A stretch of DNA of 64,000 nt from Chloroflexota bacterium (GTDB lineage Bacteria; Chloroflexota; Anaerolineae; Aggregatilineales; Phototrophicaceae), in contig JAPOYU010000131.1 in the NCBI GenBank assembly GCA_026706395.1, positions 19,940-83,939 of the forward strand. Direction: 5' to 3'. Positions 1 to 8,255 of the stretch are shown here, one piece after another (within the stretch, counting starts at the first letter, position 1; each line of letters starts with the position of its first letter). Below the pieces are notes generated by a model. It had not been told where the DNA came from and made no database searches. It saw nothing but the letters and a program-made list of their open reading frames with translations. A program made the translations under genes and the position numbers.

Positions 1-108
1 TAAAACACAGCAAATTATAGTACAAGTATGAAATTATCGTGAACGATTTTCAAGATTTGAAAGCTGAACTCAAGAATCTTTGGTCCAGCTGAGAGAGCAA
101 ACAGGAAC
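1..108. other. Window-edge sequence with no recognisable gene
   Basis: This AT-richer stretch precedes the permease gene. No reading frame entering from the left can be assigned to a family in so short a piece. It may hold the end of an operon intergenic region downstream of a sugar ABC ATPase gene, but that is inference. Confidence 0.4.
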
Positions 109-1104
109 ATGGTCAAAGCCGAAGAGCCGAGCCCACGCAACCCGACCGTCAGCGAAAAGCTGCGCCACCTGGTGATCAGCCAGGAAGGCGTGCTCTTCGT
201 GATCATGCTGGTGTCGGTGCTCTTCCTGGCGACGCGCACCGACAAGTTCCTGACGGTGGACAACCTCTTGCAGCAGGGCCGCTTCATGACCGAGGTCGGC
301 CTGATCGCCATCCCGATGACCTATATCATCATCACCGGCGGTATTGACCTTTCCGTGGGTTCGATCCTGGGTTTGACCGCCATCGTGCTCGGCTGGACCT
401 GGCAGGAACTGGGCTTTCCGCTGGAGCTGGCGATCATCACCGGCATCTTGAGCGGGACGCTGGCCGGCTTCGTCAACGGACTGTTCATCGTGCGCGTTGG
501 CGTGCCGCCGCTGATTATGACCCTGGCGACGCTGGCGCTCTATCGCGGCTTGGCTGAGGGCATCAGCGAGGCGCGCTCGGCGCGGGGCTATCCCGAGTGG
601 TTCTTCCAACTGGGTCAGGGCGAGTTCCTGGGCATTCCGACGCAGCTCTGGCTGCTTATCGTCGCGGTGATCATCTTCGGCATTGTGCTGGCGCGGACGC
701 GGCTGGGGCGGGCGCTCTACGCCATCGGCAATAACGAGACCGGCGCGCGCTTCAGCGGGCTGACGGTCAACCGTCATCTGCTCTTCATCTATACATTTTC
801 CGGTTTCATGTCGGCGGTGGCGGGTTATATCTTTGTGTCGCGCGTCAGCACAACGCGCTCGGATATGGGCACGGGCATGGAACTGGATGTGATCGCGGCG
901 GTGGTGCTGGGCGGGACGAGCATCTTCGGCGGCACCGGTTCCATCCCGGGAACGATCATCGGCGTCGTCCTGATTCAACTGCTGAAGAATGGCTTGACCT
1001 TATCGGGCGTGACGAGCGATGCGACCATAGTCGTGATCGGCAGCGTGCTAATTTTTGCTATACTTGTGAATAATTTCATTCAGAGTCAGCGAGGGGAAAG
1101 CTAA
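109..1104 (+). CDS. Sugar ABC transporter permease, RbsC/RhaP-like
   Basis: Inner-membrane permease of a CUT2-type monosaccharide importer. The 331-residue protein is strongly hydrophobic with about eight to ten membrane segments. It carries the family hallmark GGIDLSVGS at residues 77-85, a conserved loop of the BPD_transp_2 family, and a second family-like stretch (VLGGTSIFGGTGSIPGT) in the C-terminal third. The ATG at 109 is preceded by a short AGGA purine run. The next gene is a matching periplasmic sugar-binding protein. No ATPase gene is visible, so the RbsA-type subunit probably lies upstream of the window. The binding protein resembles RhaS/LsrB, so a deoxy sugar such as rhamnose is a plausible but unproven substrate. 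Confidence 0.9.
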   Translation: MVKAEEPSPRNPTVSEKLRHLVISQEGVLFVIMLVSVLFLATRTDKFLTVDNLLQQGRFMTEVGLIAIPMTYIIITGGIDLSVGSILGLTAIVLGWTWQELGFPLELAIITGILSGTLAGFVNGLFIVRVGVPPLIMTLATLALYRGLAEGISEARSARGYPEWFFQLGQGEFLGIPTQLWLLIVAVIIFGIVLARTRLGRALYAIGNNETGARFSGLTVNRHLLFIYTFSGFMSAVAGYIFVSRVSTTRSDMGTGMELDVIAAVVLGGTSIFGGTGSIPGTIIGVVLIQLLKNGLTLSGVTSDATIVVIGSVLIFAILVNNFIQSQRGES

Positions 1105-1113
1105 TCGACGGAG

Positions 1114-1271
1114 CCCCATCCCCCGGCCCCTCTCCTCATCTCTATGAGGAGCATGCCCATCAAGAGGGAAGGGGGGCCGAACCAGTCTGTGAATAGTGGG
1201 GCGGGAAGTCCCTCCCTCTTGATGGCGCGCGTAGACACTGCGCGTTGGGGAGGGATTTAGGGAGGGGGAGA
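1114..1271. repeat. G-rich double-hairpin repeat, family A copy 1
   Basis: A long copy of a dispersed palindromic element. C-rich blocks on the left pair with G-rich blocks on the right. Inside are a hairpin built on CTCCTCAT/ATGAGGAG and a second pairing of CCCTCCCT with AGGGAGGG. It sits between the sugar permease and its binding-protein gene. Copy 2 at 2506-2638 shares the same internal hairpin and the same closing ATTTAGGG/GGGGG block. Confidence 0.75.
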
Positions 1272-1352
1272 ATGCGAAAGGAGGCGAACCACCGATTATA
1301 GAAACCACGTTTCTCAAATTCGTTTAGCCAATCAGTATAACGGAGTTAAATC

Positions 1353-2498
1353 ATGAAGAAGACGTTCGCAATCACTCTGATCCTGGCGCTGCTATTGGCG
1401 CTGATGGGGATGCCGCTCAGCGCGCAAGATCGCTGGGACGGCGCCGACGACCTCGCCGTCAATCCGCTGGCCTGTGGCATGGGCGACGAGATGATGGACG
1501 AGGGCGACGACATGGAAGAAGATATGGAGATGATGGAATACGATGGCGGCATGGCAGCCATGGGCGATGACATGGCCGGCATGGACATCACGCTGGTTGA
1601 CGTGCCGAAGCTGGTCGGCATAGGTTACTTCGCCGCGACCACGCTTGGTCAGCAGCAAGCCGCCGAGGAACTGGGCAACGTCTCCGTCACTACAGACGCG
1701 CCAACCGAAGCCAATATCGACGATCAGATCCAGGTCATCGACAGCTACATCACGGCGGGCGTGGACGGCATCCTCTTCGCCGCCAACGATCCGGTCGCCA
1801 TCGCGCCGGTATTGCGCAAGGCGCTGGAAGCCGGCATCCATGTCGTTGGTTATGACGCCAACAGCGAGCCGGACGCCCGCGAATGGTTCGTCAACCAGGC
1901 CGAGTTCAACGGCATCGCCAAGGCCCTTGTCGACAGCCTGGCGGACCAGATGGGCGAGGACGCCTCCTTCGGCATCGTCACCTCGACCTTCACCACGCCG
2001 AACCAGGCGCGCTGGATCGCCGAGATGTGGGCTTACGCCAGCGAATGCTATCCCAACCTGGAATGGCTGGAGACGCTTGAAGCGCAGGAAGACGCGGTGC
2101 TGAGCTTCCAGCAAGCGCAGACGCTGCTGAACAAATACGGCGAGGACCTGGATGGCATCTTTGCCATGACATCGGTGGCGACGCCAAACGGGGCTGACGC
2201 GGTCCAGCAGGCGGACGCCTGTGAAGATGTCGCTGTAGTCGGCTTGGCGACGCCGAACGGCATGAAGCCCTACGTCAACAGCGGCTGCGTCCGCGATGTG
2301 ATCTTGTGGAACCCGGTCGACCTGGGTTACGCGGCGGTCTATGTCATGCGGGCGGTTGTAGATGGCGAATTCTCGCCGGGCGATGCTTCCGTGATGGCAG
2401 GACGCCTTGGTGAACTGACGGTCGTCAATGGCAGTGAAGTTTTGCTTGGCCCGCCCTTCACCTTCACGGCGGATAACATCAACGACTTCGACTTCTAG
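1353..2498 (+). CDS. Periplasmic sugar-binding protein, RhaS/LsrB-like, with Met/acidic insert
   Basis: Substrate-binding subunit of the CUT2-type importer encoded just upstream (Peripla_BP_4 family, 381 residues). Residues 1-24 form a signal peptide ending LSAQ. The ligand-binding fold starts near residue 85 and shows the RhaS/LsrB-like stretch NPVDLGYAAV near the C terminus. A GGAG motif precedes the ATG. Unusual: residues 43-78, between signal peptide and fold, contain 11 Met and 15 Asp/Glu in 36 positions, plus a Cys at 41 that does not form a lipobox. This segment could be a flexible linker or a metal-binding tract; nothing in the sequence decides. The ligand is probably a pentose or deoxyhexose, by family resemblance only. 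Confidence 0.88.
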   Translation: MKKTFAITLILALLLALMGMPLSAQDRWDGADDLAVNPLACGMGDEMMDEGDDMEEDMEMMEYDGGMAAMGDDMAGMDITLVDVPKLVGIGYFAATTLGQQQAAEELGNVSVTTDAPTEANIDDQIQVIDSYITAGVDGILFAANDPVAIAPVLRKALEAGIHVVGYDANSEPDAREWFVNQAEFNGIAKALVDSLADQMGEDASFGIVTSTFTTPNQARWIAEMWAYASECYPNLEWLETLEAQEDAVLSFQQAQTLLNKYGEDLDGIFAMTSVATPNGADAVQQADACEDVAVVGLATPNGMKPYVNSGCVRDVILWNPVDLGYAAVYVMRAVVDGEFSPGDASVMAGRLGELTVVNGSEVLLGPPFTFTADNINDFDF

Positions 2499-2505
2499 GG
2501 CAAGC

Positions 2506-2638
2506 CACCCTCATCCCCGGCCCCGCTCCTCATCTCTATGAGGAGCATCCCCATCAAGAGGGAAGGGGAGCTCTTAGTAGCGAATACGGGCTGATTGAGT
2601 CCCTCCCTCTTTATGGGGGAGGGATTTAGGGTGGGGGT
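2506..2638. repeat. G-rich double-hairpin repeat, family A copy 2
   Basis: Second copy of the element at 1114-1271, with the same CTCCTCAT/ATGAGGAG inner hairpin and closing G-rich blocks. Its right end lies 13 bases before the aldolase ATG at 2652, so its terminal GGGTGGGGG run is the only candidate ribosome-binding sequence for that gene. Confidence 0.75.
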
Positions 2639-2651
2639 AATACAAGAACTC

Positions 2652-3422
2652 ATGACCAATCCTCTCGACAGCCTCATCGAGATGACCCGCGCCCTGGGCG
2701 AGCCGGCGATGGACTACGTCATCATCGGCGAGGGCAATACGTCTATGCGTCTGGATGCGAACAGCTTTCTGGTCAAAGCCAGTGGTCACGGGATGCATGG
2801 CATCGGCGCGGAAGGCTTCGTCGCCGTGCGGCTGGCGCCGATATTGGCGCTGCTGGATGATCCGCCGGCGACGCTCAGCGAGGAGAAGGCGATCACCAAG
2901 GCGGCCGTCATCGGCAAAGGCGAGAGCAAAAGCCCGTCGATCGAAGTCAGCTTTCACGCGATGCTGCTGCATGAATGCGGCCGGCGCTACATCGGGCATA
3001 CTCACCCCAGCGCCATCAATCAGATCATGTGCAGCGAGTACGCAGCCGACTTCGCGCTGCAGCGGCGCTTCCCCGATGAAGTCGTCTTGTGCGGTCCCCA
3101 ATCGGCACTGGCGCCTTATGCCGATCCGGGTTTGCCGCTGGCGCTGGCGATGCGGGAGCGGGTCCGCGCCTACATGGCGGAGCAAGGCGAAGCGCCCAAG
3201 CTGATTCTGCTGGAGAATCACGGCATGATCGCGCTGGGCGATACGCCGGCGGAGATCTTGAATATCACGGCGATGGCGGTCAAGGCGGCGCGGATATACC
3301 TCGGCGCGCTAATGACCGGCAAGCCGACATGCTTGCCCGATGAGGAAGTCGAGCACCTCTACCAGCGCCCGGACGAGATTTACCGGCGCAGGCTGTTTGT
3401 CGCGGACGACTCCAACAGCTAG
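2652..3422 (+). CDS. Class II aldolase/adducin family protein
   Basis: Zinc-dependent retro-aldol enzyme of the FucA/RhaD/AraD superfamily, 256 residues, cytoplasmic. Visible metal ligands are H116 and H118 (motif HTHPS) and H190 (motif ENHG); E98 in SPSIE fits the catalytic acid. In the known family these positions bind Zn and cleave sugar phosphates such as L-fuculose-1-P or L-rhamnulose-1-P to dihydroxyacetone phosphate and an aldehyde. The ATG at 2652 is chosen over an in-frame TTG at 2595, because the extra residues would be translated from the repeat element. Following a RhaS-like importer, a deoxyhexulose phosphate is the likeliest substrate; a sugar-acid or non-phosphorylated substrate remains possible. 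Confidence 0.85.
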   Translation: MTNPLDSLIEMTRALGEPAMDYVIIGEGNTSMRLDANSFLVKASGHGMHGIGAEGFVAVRLAPILALLDDPPATLSEEKAITKAAVIGKGESKSPSIEVSFHAMLLHECGRRYIGHTHPSAINQIMCSEYAADFALQRRFPDEVVLCGPQSALAPYADPGLPLALAMRERVRAYMAEQGEAPKLILLENHGMIALGDTPAEILNITAMAVKAARIYLGALMTGKPTCLPDEEVEHLYQRPDEIYRRRLFVADDSNS

Positions 3423-3464
3423 AATATTCCTTACTATTGGCCTGATCTATCTGGAGAGCATCTG

Positions 3465-3845
3465 ATGCCAACAAATGGCGCTTTGACCTGGATGATACCC
3501 GACGCCTACCTGGCGGCGCCGGCCGACGACGATCCGATAAACAAGAATCACGAGTCGATTTGCATCCTCAACGTCACGCCGGACGATGCCAACGTCCTGC
3601 TCGATTTCTACTTCGAGGATCGCGAGGCGGTAGAAGGCATCGCGATCACGGTGCCGGCGAAGCGTTGCCCGCATGTGCGGCTCGACAAGCCGGAGCAGAT
3701 AGCCGGCTACGAGATTCCCTTTGACGCGCCCTACGGCGTGCGGCTGCGCAGCGATGTGCCCATCGTGGTGCAGTATTCGCGGATGTATGCCAGTGGCGGC
3801 AAGATCGAAAGCTTGATCACGACGATGGCTTATCCGGTGGAATAG
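3465..3845 (+). CDS. Anabaena sensory rhodopsin transducer (ASRT)-like protein
   Basis: A 126-residue soluble all-beta protein matching the ASRT family along its length. Family landmarks visible here are ESICILN (residues 26-32), the TVPAKR...HVR stretch and the SDVPIVVQYSR strand. ASRT was named as the partner of Anabaena sensory rhodopsin, but the wider superfamily has been proposed to bind small molecules, probably sugars, and often lies near carbohydrate genes. No rhodopsin gene is in this window. The gene follows a sugar importer and aldolase by 42 bases, which fits a sugar-sensing or sugar-handling role. The ATG at 3465 has only a weak upstream GGAGA motif. Family assignment is firm; function is inferred. 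Confidence 0.85.
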   Translation: MPTNGALTWMIPDAYLAAPADDDPINKNHESICILNVTPDDANVLLDFYFEDREAVEGIAITVPAKRCPHVRLDKPEQIAGYEIPFDAPYGVRLRSDVPIVVQYSRMYASGGKIESLITTMAYPVE

Positions 3846-3876
3846 TCCCTGCCGTCTTCTATCTCGCAGGATACAG

Positions 3877-4314
3877 CTACCCCGCGCTGGCGAAAACCAA
3901 CTCAATCGGGCAGCCGATTCCGTGACCGCCGCCTTCGATGACCGTCTCCGTCCCGGCGAAACCACCGGCCGCAGCCGCCCTCAGCACATAAGCAATCTCA
4001 TAAGGAATCTCGCGTCCATCGACAGGCATCGGTGCAATGAAAACCGCGCTGCCGACGTACTCGCCCGCTTCATTGCGCAGCAGTTCGAAGTTGTCGAAGA
4101 CCATCGCCGTCTCGTCAAGTCGCGTAATGTGGAGCCGCTCAGCTTCGCGCCCGGCGCATTCGCCGGTGTATTCGAGCGACCAATTTCCGGCGCGCGGCAA
4201 TTCGGGCTGCGTTGTCAGCGAGGTCGGGGGCGGCTGCATCGTCCCGCAGGCGGTTAGCGCCAGCAGGAACACAATCTGTGCCAACCCCACCCCCCAACCC
4301 CCTCCCCGAGGCAT
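3877..4314 (-). CDS. Small putative lipoprotein of unknown function
   Basis: A minus-strand gene of about 145 residues whose N terminus ends in a lipobox (FLLALTAC), predicting a lipid-anchored protein on the outer face of the membrane. The mature part is a short polar domain of about 120 residues with no family I recognise. The start is uncertain. The ATG at 4314 lies inside repeat copy 3, so residues PRGGGWGVG would come from the repeat; a downstream TTG or GTG just before AQIVFLL gives a more typical signal peptide. It converges with the ASRT-like gene and lies beyond the end of the Gfo/Idh gene. Coding is supported by the lipobox and open frame only. Confidence 0.6.
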   Translation of the reverse strand: MPRGGGWGVGLAQIVFLLALTACGTMQPPPTSLTTQPELPRAGNWSLEYTGECAGREAERLHITRLDETAMVFDNFELLRNEAGEYVGSAVFIAPMPVDGREIPYEIAYVLRAAAAGGFAGTETVIEGGGHGIGCPIELVFASAG

Positions 4315-4420
4315 CAGGGAGGGGGAGCGTCTACTACGTACAACTCTATCAGATCTAGTTCTTCGCGACTCCGTGCAAGTCTCCCCCCAACGCCTTGGGG
4401 GGAGATTTAGAGGGGGGTTG
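4282..4420. repeat. G-rich double-hairpin repeat, family A copy 3
   Basis: A full-length copy bounded by CCAACCCC on the left and GGGGTTG on the right. Two inner hairpins are visible: CCCCTCCC pairs with GGGAGGGG around a GAGGCATC loop, and CTCCCCCC pairs with GGGGGGAG around AACGCCTT. It overlaps the 5' end of the small lipoprotein gene and ends 20 bases before the stop of the next Gfo/Idh gene. Confidence 0.75.
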
Positions 4421-4439
4421 AAGCTGTGGGGCAGAAGGT

Positions 4440-5495
4440 TCAGAGCAGCACCTCGCGGCCTGTTTTCTGGCTTTCGTAGATGGCGTTGAGGATCTTCAAC
4501 ACTTGCAGCGACTGCTCGGCGGGGACGGGCGAAGGCGCGCCATCGGCGATCGCCTGGGCGAATTCGATGCATTCCTGCGCGTGCGGTTCAGCTACACGCG
4601 GCATCAGCTTCAGCTTGCGATTGTAAAGTTGCATGGCATCGTAATCGGTGTCGTAGACCTCGCATTTGGGCCAATGCGAGCCGCCGCCGGTGCCGTAGAG
4701 CCACATCTGCATATCTTCGCCATCAATGTCGTGGTGGAGCAGCCAGGAGATCTCGAAGACGAGGGTCGCGCCGGTTTCGAAGCGGACGAAGGCCATCGCC
4801 ATTTCTTCCACGTCCATGCCGTCGGGGATGGGCCCGAAGCGGGGCCAGCGACCGAAAGCCTTGGGATTGCTGGCGAGTTCGCGGCGGGCGACGCCGGTGA
4901 CCGAGACCGGTTCGGGATTGCCCATCATCCAGAGCGTCAAATCGAGGATGTGCACGCCAATATCAATACAGGCGCCGCCGCCGGCGTGTTTGGTGGAGAG
5001 GAAGGCGAGGCTGGTGGGGATGCCAGCGCGGCGCAGCATCCAACTGCGGGCGTGATATATATCACCGAGCGCGCCACGATCGATCTCCGCCTTCAGCGCT
5101 TTGGAGGTGTCGGCGAAGCGAAAGTGCTGCGCGGTCATGAGCAGCTTGCCGCTTTTGTCGCGGGCGTCAATCATGCGCTGGACATCGGCCGGGGTGGGCG
5201 CCAGCGGCTTCTCGCAGATGACATGCTTGCCCGCCTCCAGCGCGGCAATGCTGAGATCGGCGTGATACATATTGGGCGTGCAGACATCGATGATATCGAT
5301 ATCCGGGTCGTTGATGACGGCGGCGCTATCGGTTTCGAGGCGGCTGACATTCCATTGTTCGCCCCAGCTGTCGAGCGCTGCGGTCACGAGGTCCGCTCCA
5401 GCGATGACTTCGGCATGGGGCGATGCTTCCCAGCCCGGCATATGCGTCCGCGCTATCCCGCCGACACCGATGACACCCACCTTTAATGTACTCAT
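4440..5495 (-). CDS. Gfo/Idh/MocA family oxidoreductase
   Basis: NAD(P)-dependent sugar or inositol dehydrogenase-type enzyme, 351 residues, cytoplasmic. The Rossmann motif GVGGIA is at residues 10-15 and the family signature EKP at 95-97, followed by the alpha/beta C-terminal domain. A canonical AAGGAGG lies 10 bases before the ATG at 5495. It is the last gene of the minus-strand catabolic run and is separated from the related oxidoreductase upstream by only 16 bases. Members of this family oxidise hydroxyl groups of sugars, cyclitols or amino sugars; the substrate cannot be read from the sequence. Confidence 0.88.
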   Translation of the reverse strand: MSTLKVGVIGVGGIARTHMPGWEASPHAEVIAGADLVTAALDSWGEQWNVSRLETDSAAVINDPDIDIIDVCTPNMYHADLSIAALEAGKHVICEKPLAPTPADVQRMIDARDKSGKLLMTAQHFRFADTSKALKAEIDRGALGDIYHARSWMLRRAGIPTSLAFLSTKHAGGGACIDIGVHILDLTLWMMGNPEPVSVTGVARRELASNPKAFGRWPRFGPIPDGMDVEEMAMAFVRFETGATLVFEISWLLHHDIDGEDMQMWLYGTGGGSHWPKCEVYDTDYDAMQLYNRKLKLMPRVAEPHAQECIEFAQAIADGAPSPVPAEQSLQVLKILNAIYESQKTGREVLL

Positions 5496-5511
5496 ATTGA
5501 CTCGCTCCTCC

Positions 5512-6531
5512 TTATGATTTTTGGGGTTGAACCCAGGTATTTGTCGCCGCAGCTTGGTAAAAGGCAGCCATCACGGCGCTGCGGTCCGCCGCTTCTTTGG
5601 CCGAAATCAATGGCAGATCTTCGCCATTCAGCGCGTCCAGGAAGATATTGAAGGCGTGCGGCCCCGGCTCTGGCAAGTCCGTCCATTGGCCGCCATCAGC
5701 CCCCGAGAGATTATCCGACTTTACGAACAATTTTCCATTCTGAACATAGGCGACGCCCTCGGTGCCGCTGACCAGAACCGGCAGCGGGCTCAAGATATCA
5801 ACCCAGCCGGCCGCCAGCGTGCCGATCGCGCCGTTGGCGAAGCGCAGCATGCCCTCGCCGTATTCGTCACAGGAGTACTTGCCCAAGAGGCGATCCATCT
5901 GCGCGGTCACGCTCGCCACATCGCCCATCAGCCACATCAGGATGTCGAGAGAATGGGCGCCCAGGTCGCCAAAGCCGCCCATACCGGCACGCTGCATGTC
6001 GGTCATCCACAGCCAGCCTTCGTCATACCAGCCCTTGCCAGGATCAAACCAGCCGCCGATGGCGCCGTGATGCACATTGCAGTGGCGGACGCGCGTGATC
6101 GTACCAAGCGCGCCATCATCGATCCAACCCTTGAGCACGCGATTGAAAGGATAGCCGCGCATGAAATGGCCGATGTGGAAAAGGACGCCAGCCTCATCAA
6201 TGGCGCGCTGCATGGCGTAAGCGTCAGTTGCGGTGATGGCGAGAGGCTTTTCTACGAAGAGATGTTTGCGCGCGGCAGCAGCGCCTTCGACCAGCTCGCG
6301 GTGAAGCGCGGTCTCCGAGCAGACGATGACGGCATCAATCTCGTCATCGCGCAGGATGTCGCGGTAGTCGGCTGCGACGGGACAGCCAGCGTGCCCGGCA
6401 GCGACGCTCGCCCGCGCCGGCTGATCATCCCAGAGGGTCTTGATGGCGAATTCGTTGGGACGCTCAAGCACAGTTTTGATAAAGGATGGACTGTGGATGT
6501 GAGCGACGCCGAGGAATGCGAGTGTTTTCAT
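5512..6531 (-). CDS. Gfo/Idh/MocA family oxidoreductase, degenerate nucleotide loop
   Basis: Second family member in the operon (339 residues). The EKP motif at residues 94-96 and the C-terminal GFO_IDH_MocA domain are clear. The N-terminal loop reads FLGVAHIHSP instead of the usual GxGxxG, so cofactor binding may differ. This His-containing variant is also seen in some family members acting on sugar lactones or unusual substrates. A GGAG motif sits 7 bases upstream of the ATG. It lies 31 bases downstream of the NanE-like gene and 16 bases upstream of the next oxidoreductase, fitting one transcript. Confidence 0.85.
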   Translation of the reverse strand: MKTLAFLGVAHIHSPSFIKTVLERPNEFAIKTLWDDQPARASVAAGHAGCPVAADYRDILRDDEIDAVIVCSETALHRELVEGAAAARKHLFVEKPLAITATDAYAMQRAIDEAGVLFHIGHFMRGYPFNRVLKGWIDDGALGTITRVRHCNVHHGAIGGWFDPGKGWYDEGWLWMTDMQRAGMGGFGDLGAHSLDILMWLMGDVASVTAQMDRLLGKYSCDEYGEGMLRFANGAIGTLAAGWVDILSPLPVLVSGTEGVAYVQNGKLFVKSDNLSGADGGQWTDLPEPGPHAFNIFLDALNGEDLPLISAKEAADRSAVMAAFYQAAATNTWVQPQKS

Positions 6532-6562
6532 TTTGTCTCCAAGCTATGATCCGTGAATAAGC

Positions 6563-7255
6563 TCAGGTTACTGACACATGTTCAATAGCGCTGACGAAAC
6601 GGGCGGTGATGGTGCGCGGGCGGGTGATGGCCGAGCCCACTACGACTGACCATGCCCCAAGGTCCAGCGCTCGGCGCGCCTGCTCCGGGGTATGAACCCG
6701 GCCCTCGGCGATGACCGGAATCGGCAGGGCCTTGATCATCTGCCGCAACAGCTCAAAGTCGGGACCGTCCTGCGCCGGGCCATTTTCGGTATAGCCGGAT
6801 AGCGTTGGCGCCGCCATTGCCACGCCGAGTTCGGCGGCCGCCTGCGCTTCGTTCAGGTTCGAGACATCGGCGAAAGTCGGCAGGCGCAATTCGCCGTGGA
6901 TACGCGCCAGCAGATCCGCCAGCGGCACAGCATCCGGGCGCGGACGATTGGTGCAATCGAGGGCGATGATATCAGCGCCGGCTCCCGCGATTGCAGCGGC
7001 GGCGGCAAATGTCGGTGTGATGTAGACGCCGCTATTGCCCTGCTTGTACAAGCCGATCACGGGCAGATTGACCGCTTCTTTGATGGCGCGGATATCAGCC
7101 GGGCTATTGGCGCGTATGGCCACAGCGCCGCCGATCTTCGCCGCAGTTGCCATCTTCGCCATGATCGCTGCGCCGTGCAGCGGTTCGTCTTCCAGCGCTT
7201 GGCAGGAGACGATCAGCTTGCCTTTGACGGCGGCGAGGAAGGCGTCGGCCTTCAT
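6563..7255 (-). CDS. nanE: Putative N-acetylmannosamine-6-phosphate 2-epimerase
   Basis: TIM-barrel epimerase of the NanE family (230 residues), known to convert ManNAc-6-P to GlcNAc-6-P in sialic acid and ManNAc catabolism. The N terminus [17 protein letters not shown] and the C-terminal [11 protein letters not shown] and [10 protein letters not shown] stretches are typical. The ATG overlaps the TGA of the upstream ROK kinase gene in an ATGA junction, implying translational coupling; AAGGTGG precedes it. A kinase next to NanE suggests ManNAc to ManNAc-6-P to GlcNAc-6-P. No neuraminate lyase or GlcNAc-6-P deacetylase is present in the window, so the true substrate could be another amino sugar. 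Confidence 0.85.
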   Translation of the reverse strand: MKADAFLAAVKGKLIVSCQALEDEPLHGAAIMAKMATAAKIGGAVAIRANSPADIRAIKEAVNLPVIGLYKQGNSGVYITPTFAAAAAIAGAGADIIALDCTNRPRPDAVPLADLLARIHGELRLPTFADVSNLNEAQAAAELGVAMAAPTLSGYTENGPAQDGPDFELLRQMIKALPIPVIAEGRVHTPEQARRALDLGAWSVVVGSAITRPRTITARFVSAIEHVSVT

Positions 7256-8148
7256 ACGTCCACCTTATGCCAGGCCAGCATGGCGGCGCCGAGCAGCACC
7301 GCCTCCACACCAAGCGCGGCCGGCAGCAAGGGCGTCCCGCGCAGCAGCGGCGGCAGGCTCGCGCGGAACGCGGCTGCAAAGGCATCACACCACAACGCGC
7401 CAATCTGCGGAACGCCCCCGCCCACTATTACAGCTTCCGGATTGATTGACGTGACATAGCCCGCCAGGATCTGGCCGAATCGTCGCGCCTTTTCCGCGAT
7501 GATCATACGCGCCAGATCATCGCCGGCGGCCGCGCGTCGGCTGATCTCATTAAGCGGCGGGCCTTGATTAGCGCCGGTCGCTCTGTGATAAGCGCGCTCA
7601 ATCGCGGGACCGGAACAGTACTGGTCGAGGATCAGGGGCTGATCGCCTTCCCAATCGACGACCAGATAGCCGATCTCGCCAGCGCTGTAATGCGCGCCGT
7701 GCCAGACCGCGCCCTCCGCAACTATAGCGCCGCCGATGCCCGTGCCCACTGTGACGCAGAGCAGCGACCTGTATGCAGCGCCCGCGCCGACGGTCGCCTC
7801 GCCGAAGGCCATCGCCCGCACATCATTTTCCGCGCAAATCGGCAAGCCGCCGATATCGAGGGCGGCTAGTGCTGTGCCGGTCCAGCCCGGGATGTTGTCG
7901 TTGGCGTGAATCACGGTGGCGCTTGCCGTATCCACCATGCCGGCACAGCCAATGCCGATGCCGAGCACGGGCGCATCCGCCATGGCAATCAGCTGCTCGG
8001 CCAGCGAACGCGCGGCGGACAAAATCTCGGGCGGAGAGGGCGCGGTGGCGACTTGCCGGGTCCGCACGATTGCGCCATTGCGCGTCACCAAGCCAGCCAG
8101 CGTTTTACTGGCGCCGATGTCCAGGCCGATGACCAGCGATGAGCCCAT
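7252..8148 (-). CDS. ROK family sugar kinase without the zinc motif
   Basis: ASKHA-fold kinase of 298 residues. The phosphate loop GLDIGASKT is at the N terminus, and GTGIGGAIV and SAGEIG in the middle are ROK hallmarks. The usual zinc site is lost: the EIGH histidine is Tyr (EIGY) and the CxCGxxGCxE cluster is replaced by QYCSGPAIE. The start is taken as the ATG at 8148 ([12 protein letters not shown]); the frame is open further upstream, but those residues are unlike the family. It is coupled to the NanE-like gene, so it probably phosphorylates ManNAc or a related amino sugar; glucokinase activity is an alternative. Confidence 0.83.
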   Translation of the reverse strand: MGSSLVIGLDIGASKTLAGLVTRNGAIVRTRQVATAPSPPEILSAARSLAEQLIAMADAPVLGIGIGCAGMVDTASATVIHANDNIPGWTGTALAALDIGGLPICAENDVRAMAFGEATVGAGAAYRSLLCVTVGTGIGGAIVAEGAVWHGAHYSAGEIGYLVVDWEGDQPLILDQYCSGPAIERAYHRATGANQGPPLNEISRRAAAGDDLARMIIAEKARRFGQILAGYVTSINPEAVIVGGGVPQIGALWCDAFAAAFRASLPPLLRGTPLLPAALGVEAVLLGAAMLAWHKVDV

Positions 8149-8255
8149 GGTCACAGCCGCTCGTCGGCAGCGATGTGGGCTTCCGTGCTCAGGCAAAACA
8201 TCATACGCCCTCGGCCGCCGTAAATGTCGGTTTGATAGAAAGAAAAGCGGTCGCG

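Noticed and set aside
70..978. 302-codon open frame opposite the sugar permease
   Set aside because: Composition is Arg/His/Gln/Asp-rich with no domain, and it lies wholly opposite a clear membrane permease; it is a product of high GC content.
1114..2638. Possible CRISPR or tandem array from repeated G-rich blocks
   Set aside because: Copies are single, unevenly spaced, palindromic and variable in length; there are no regular spacers or cas genes.
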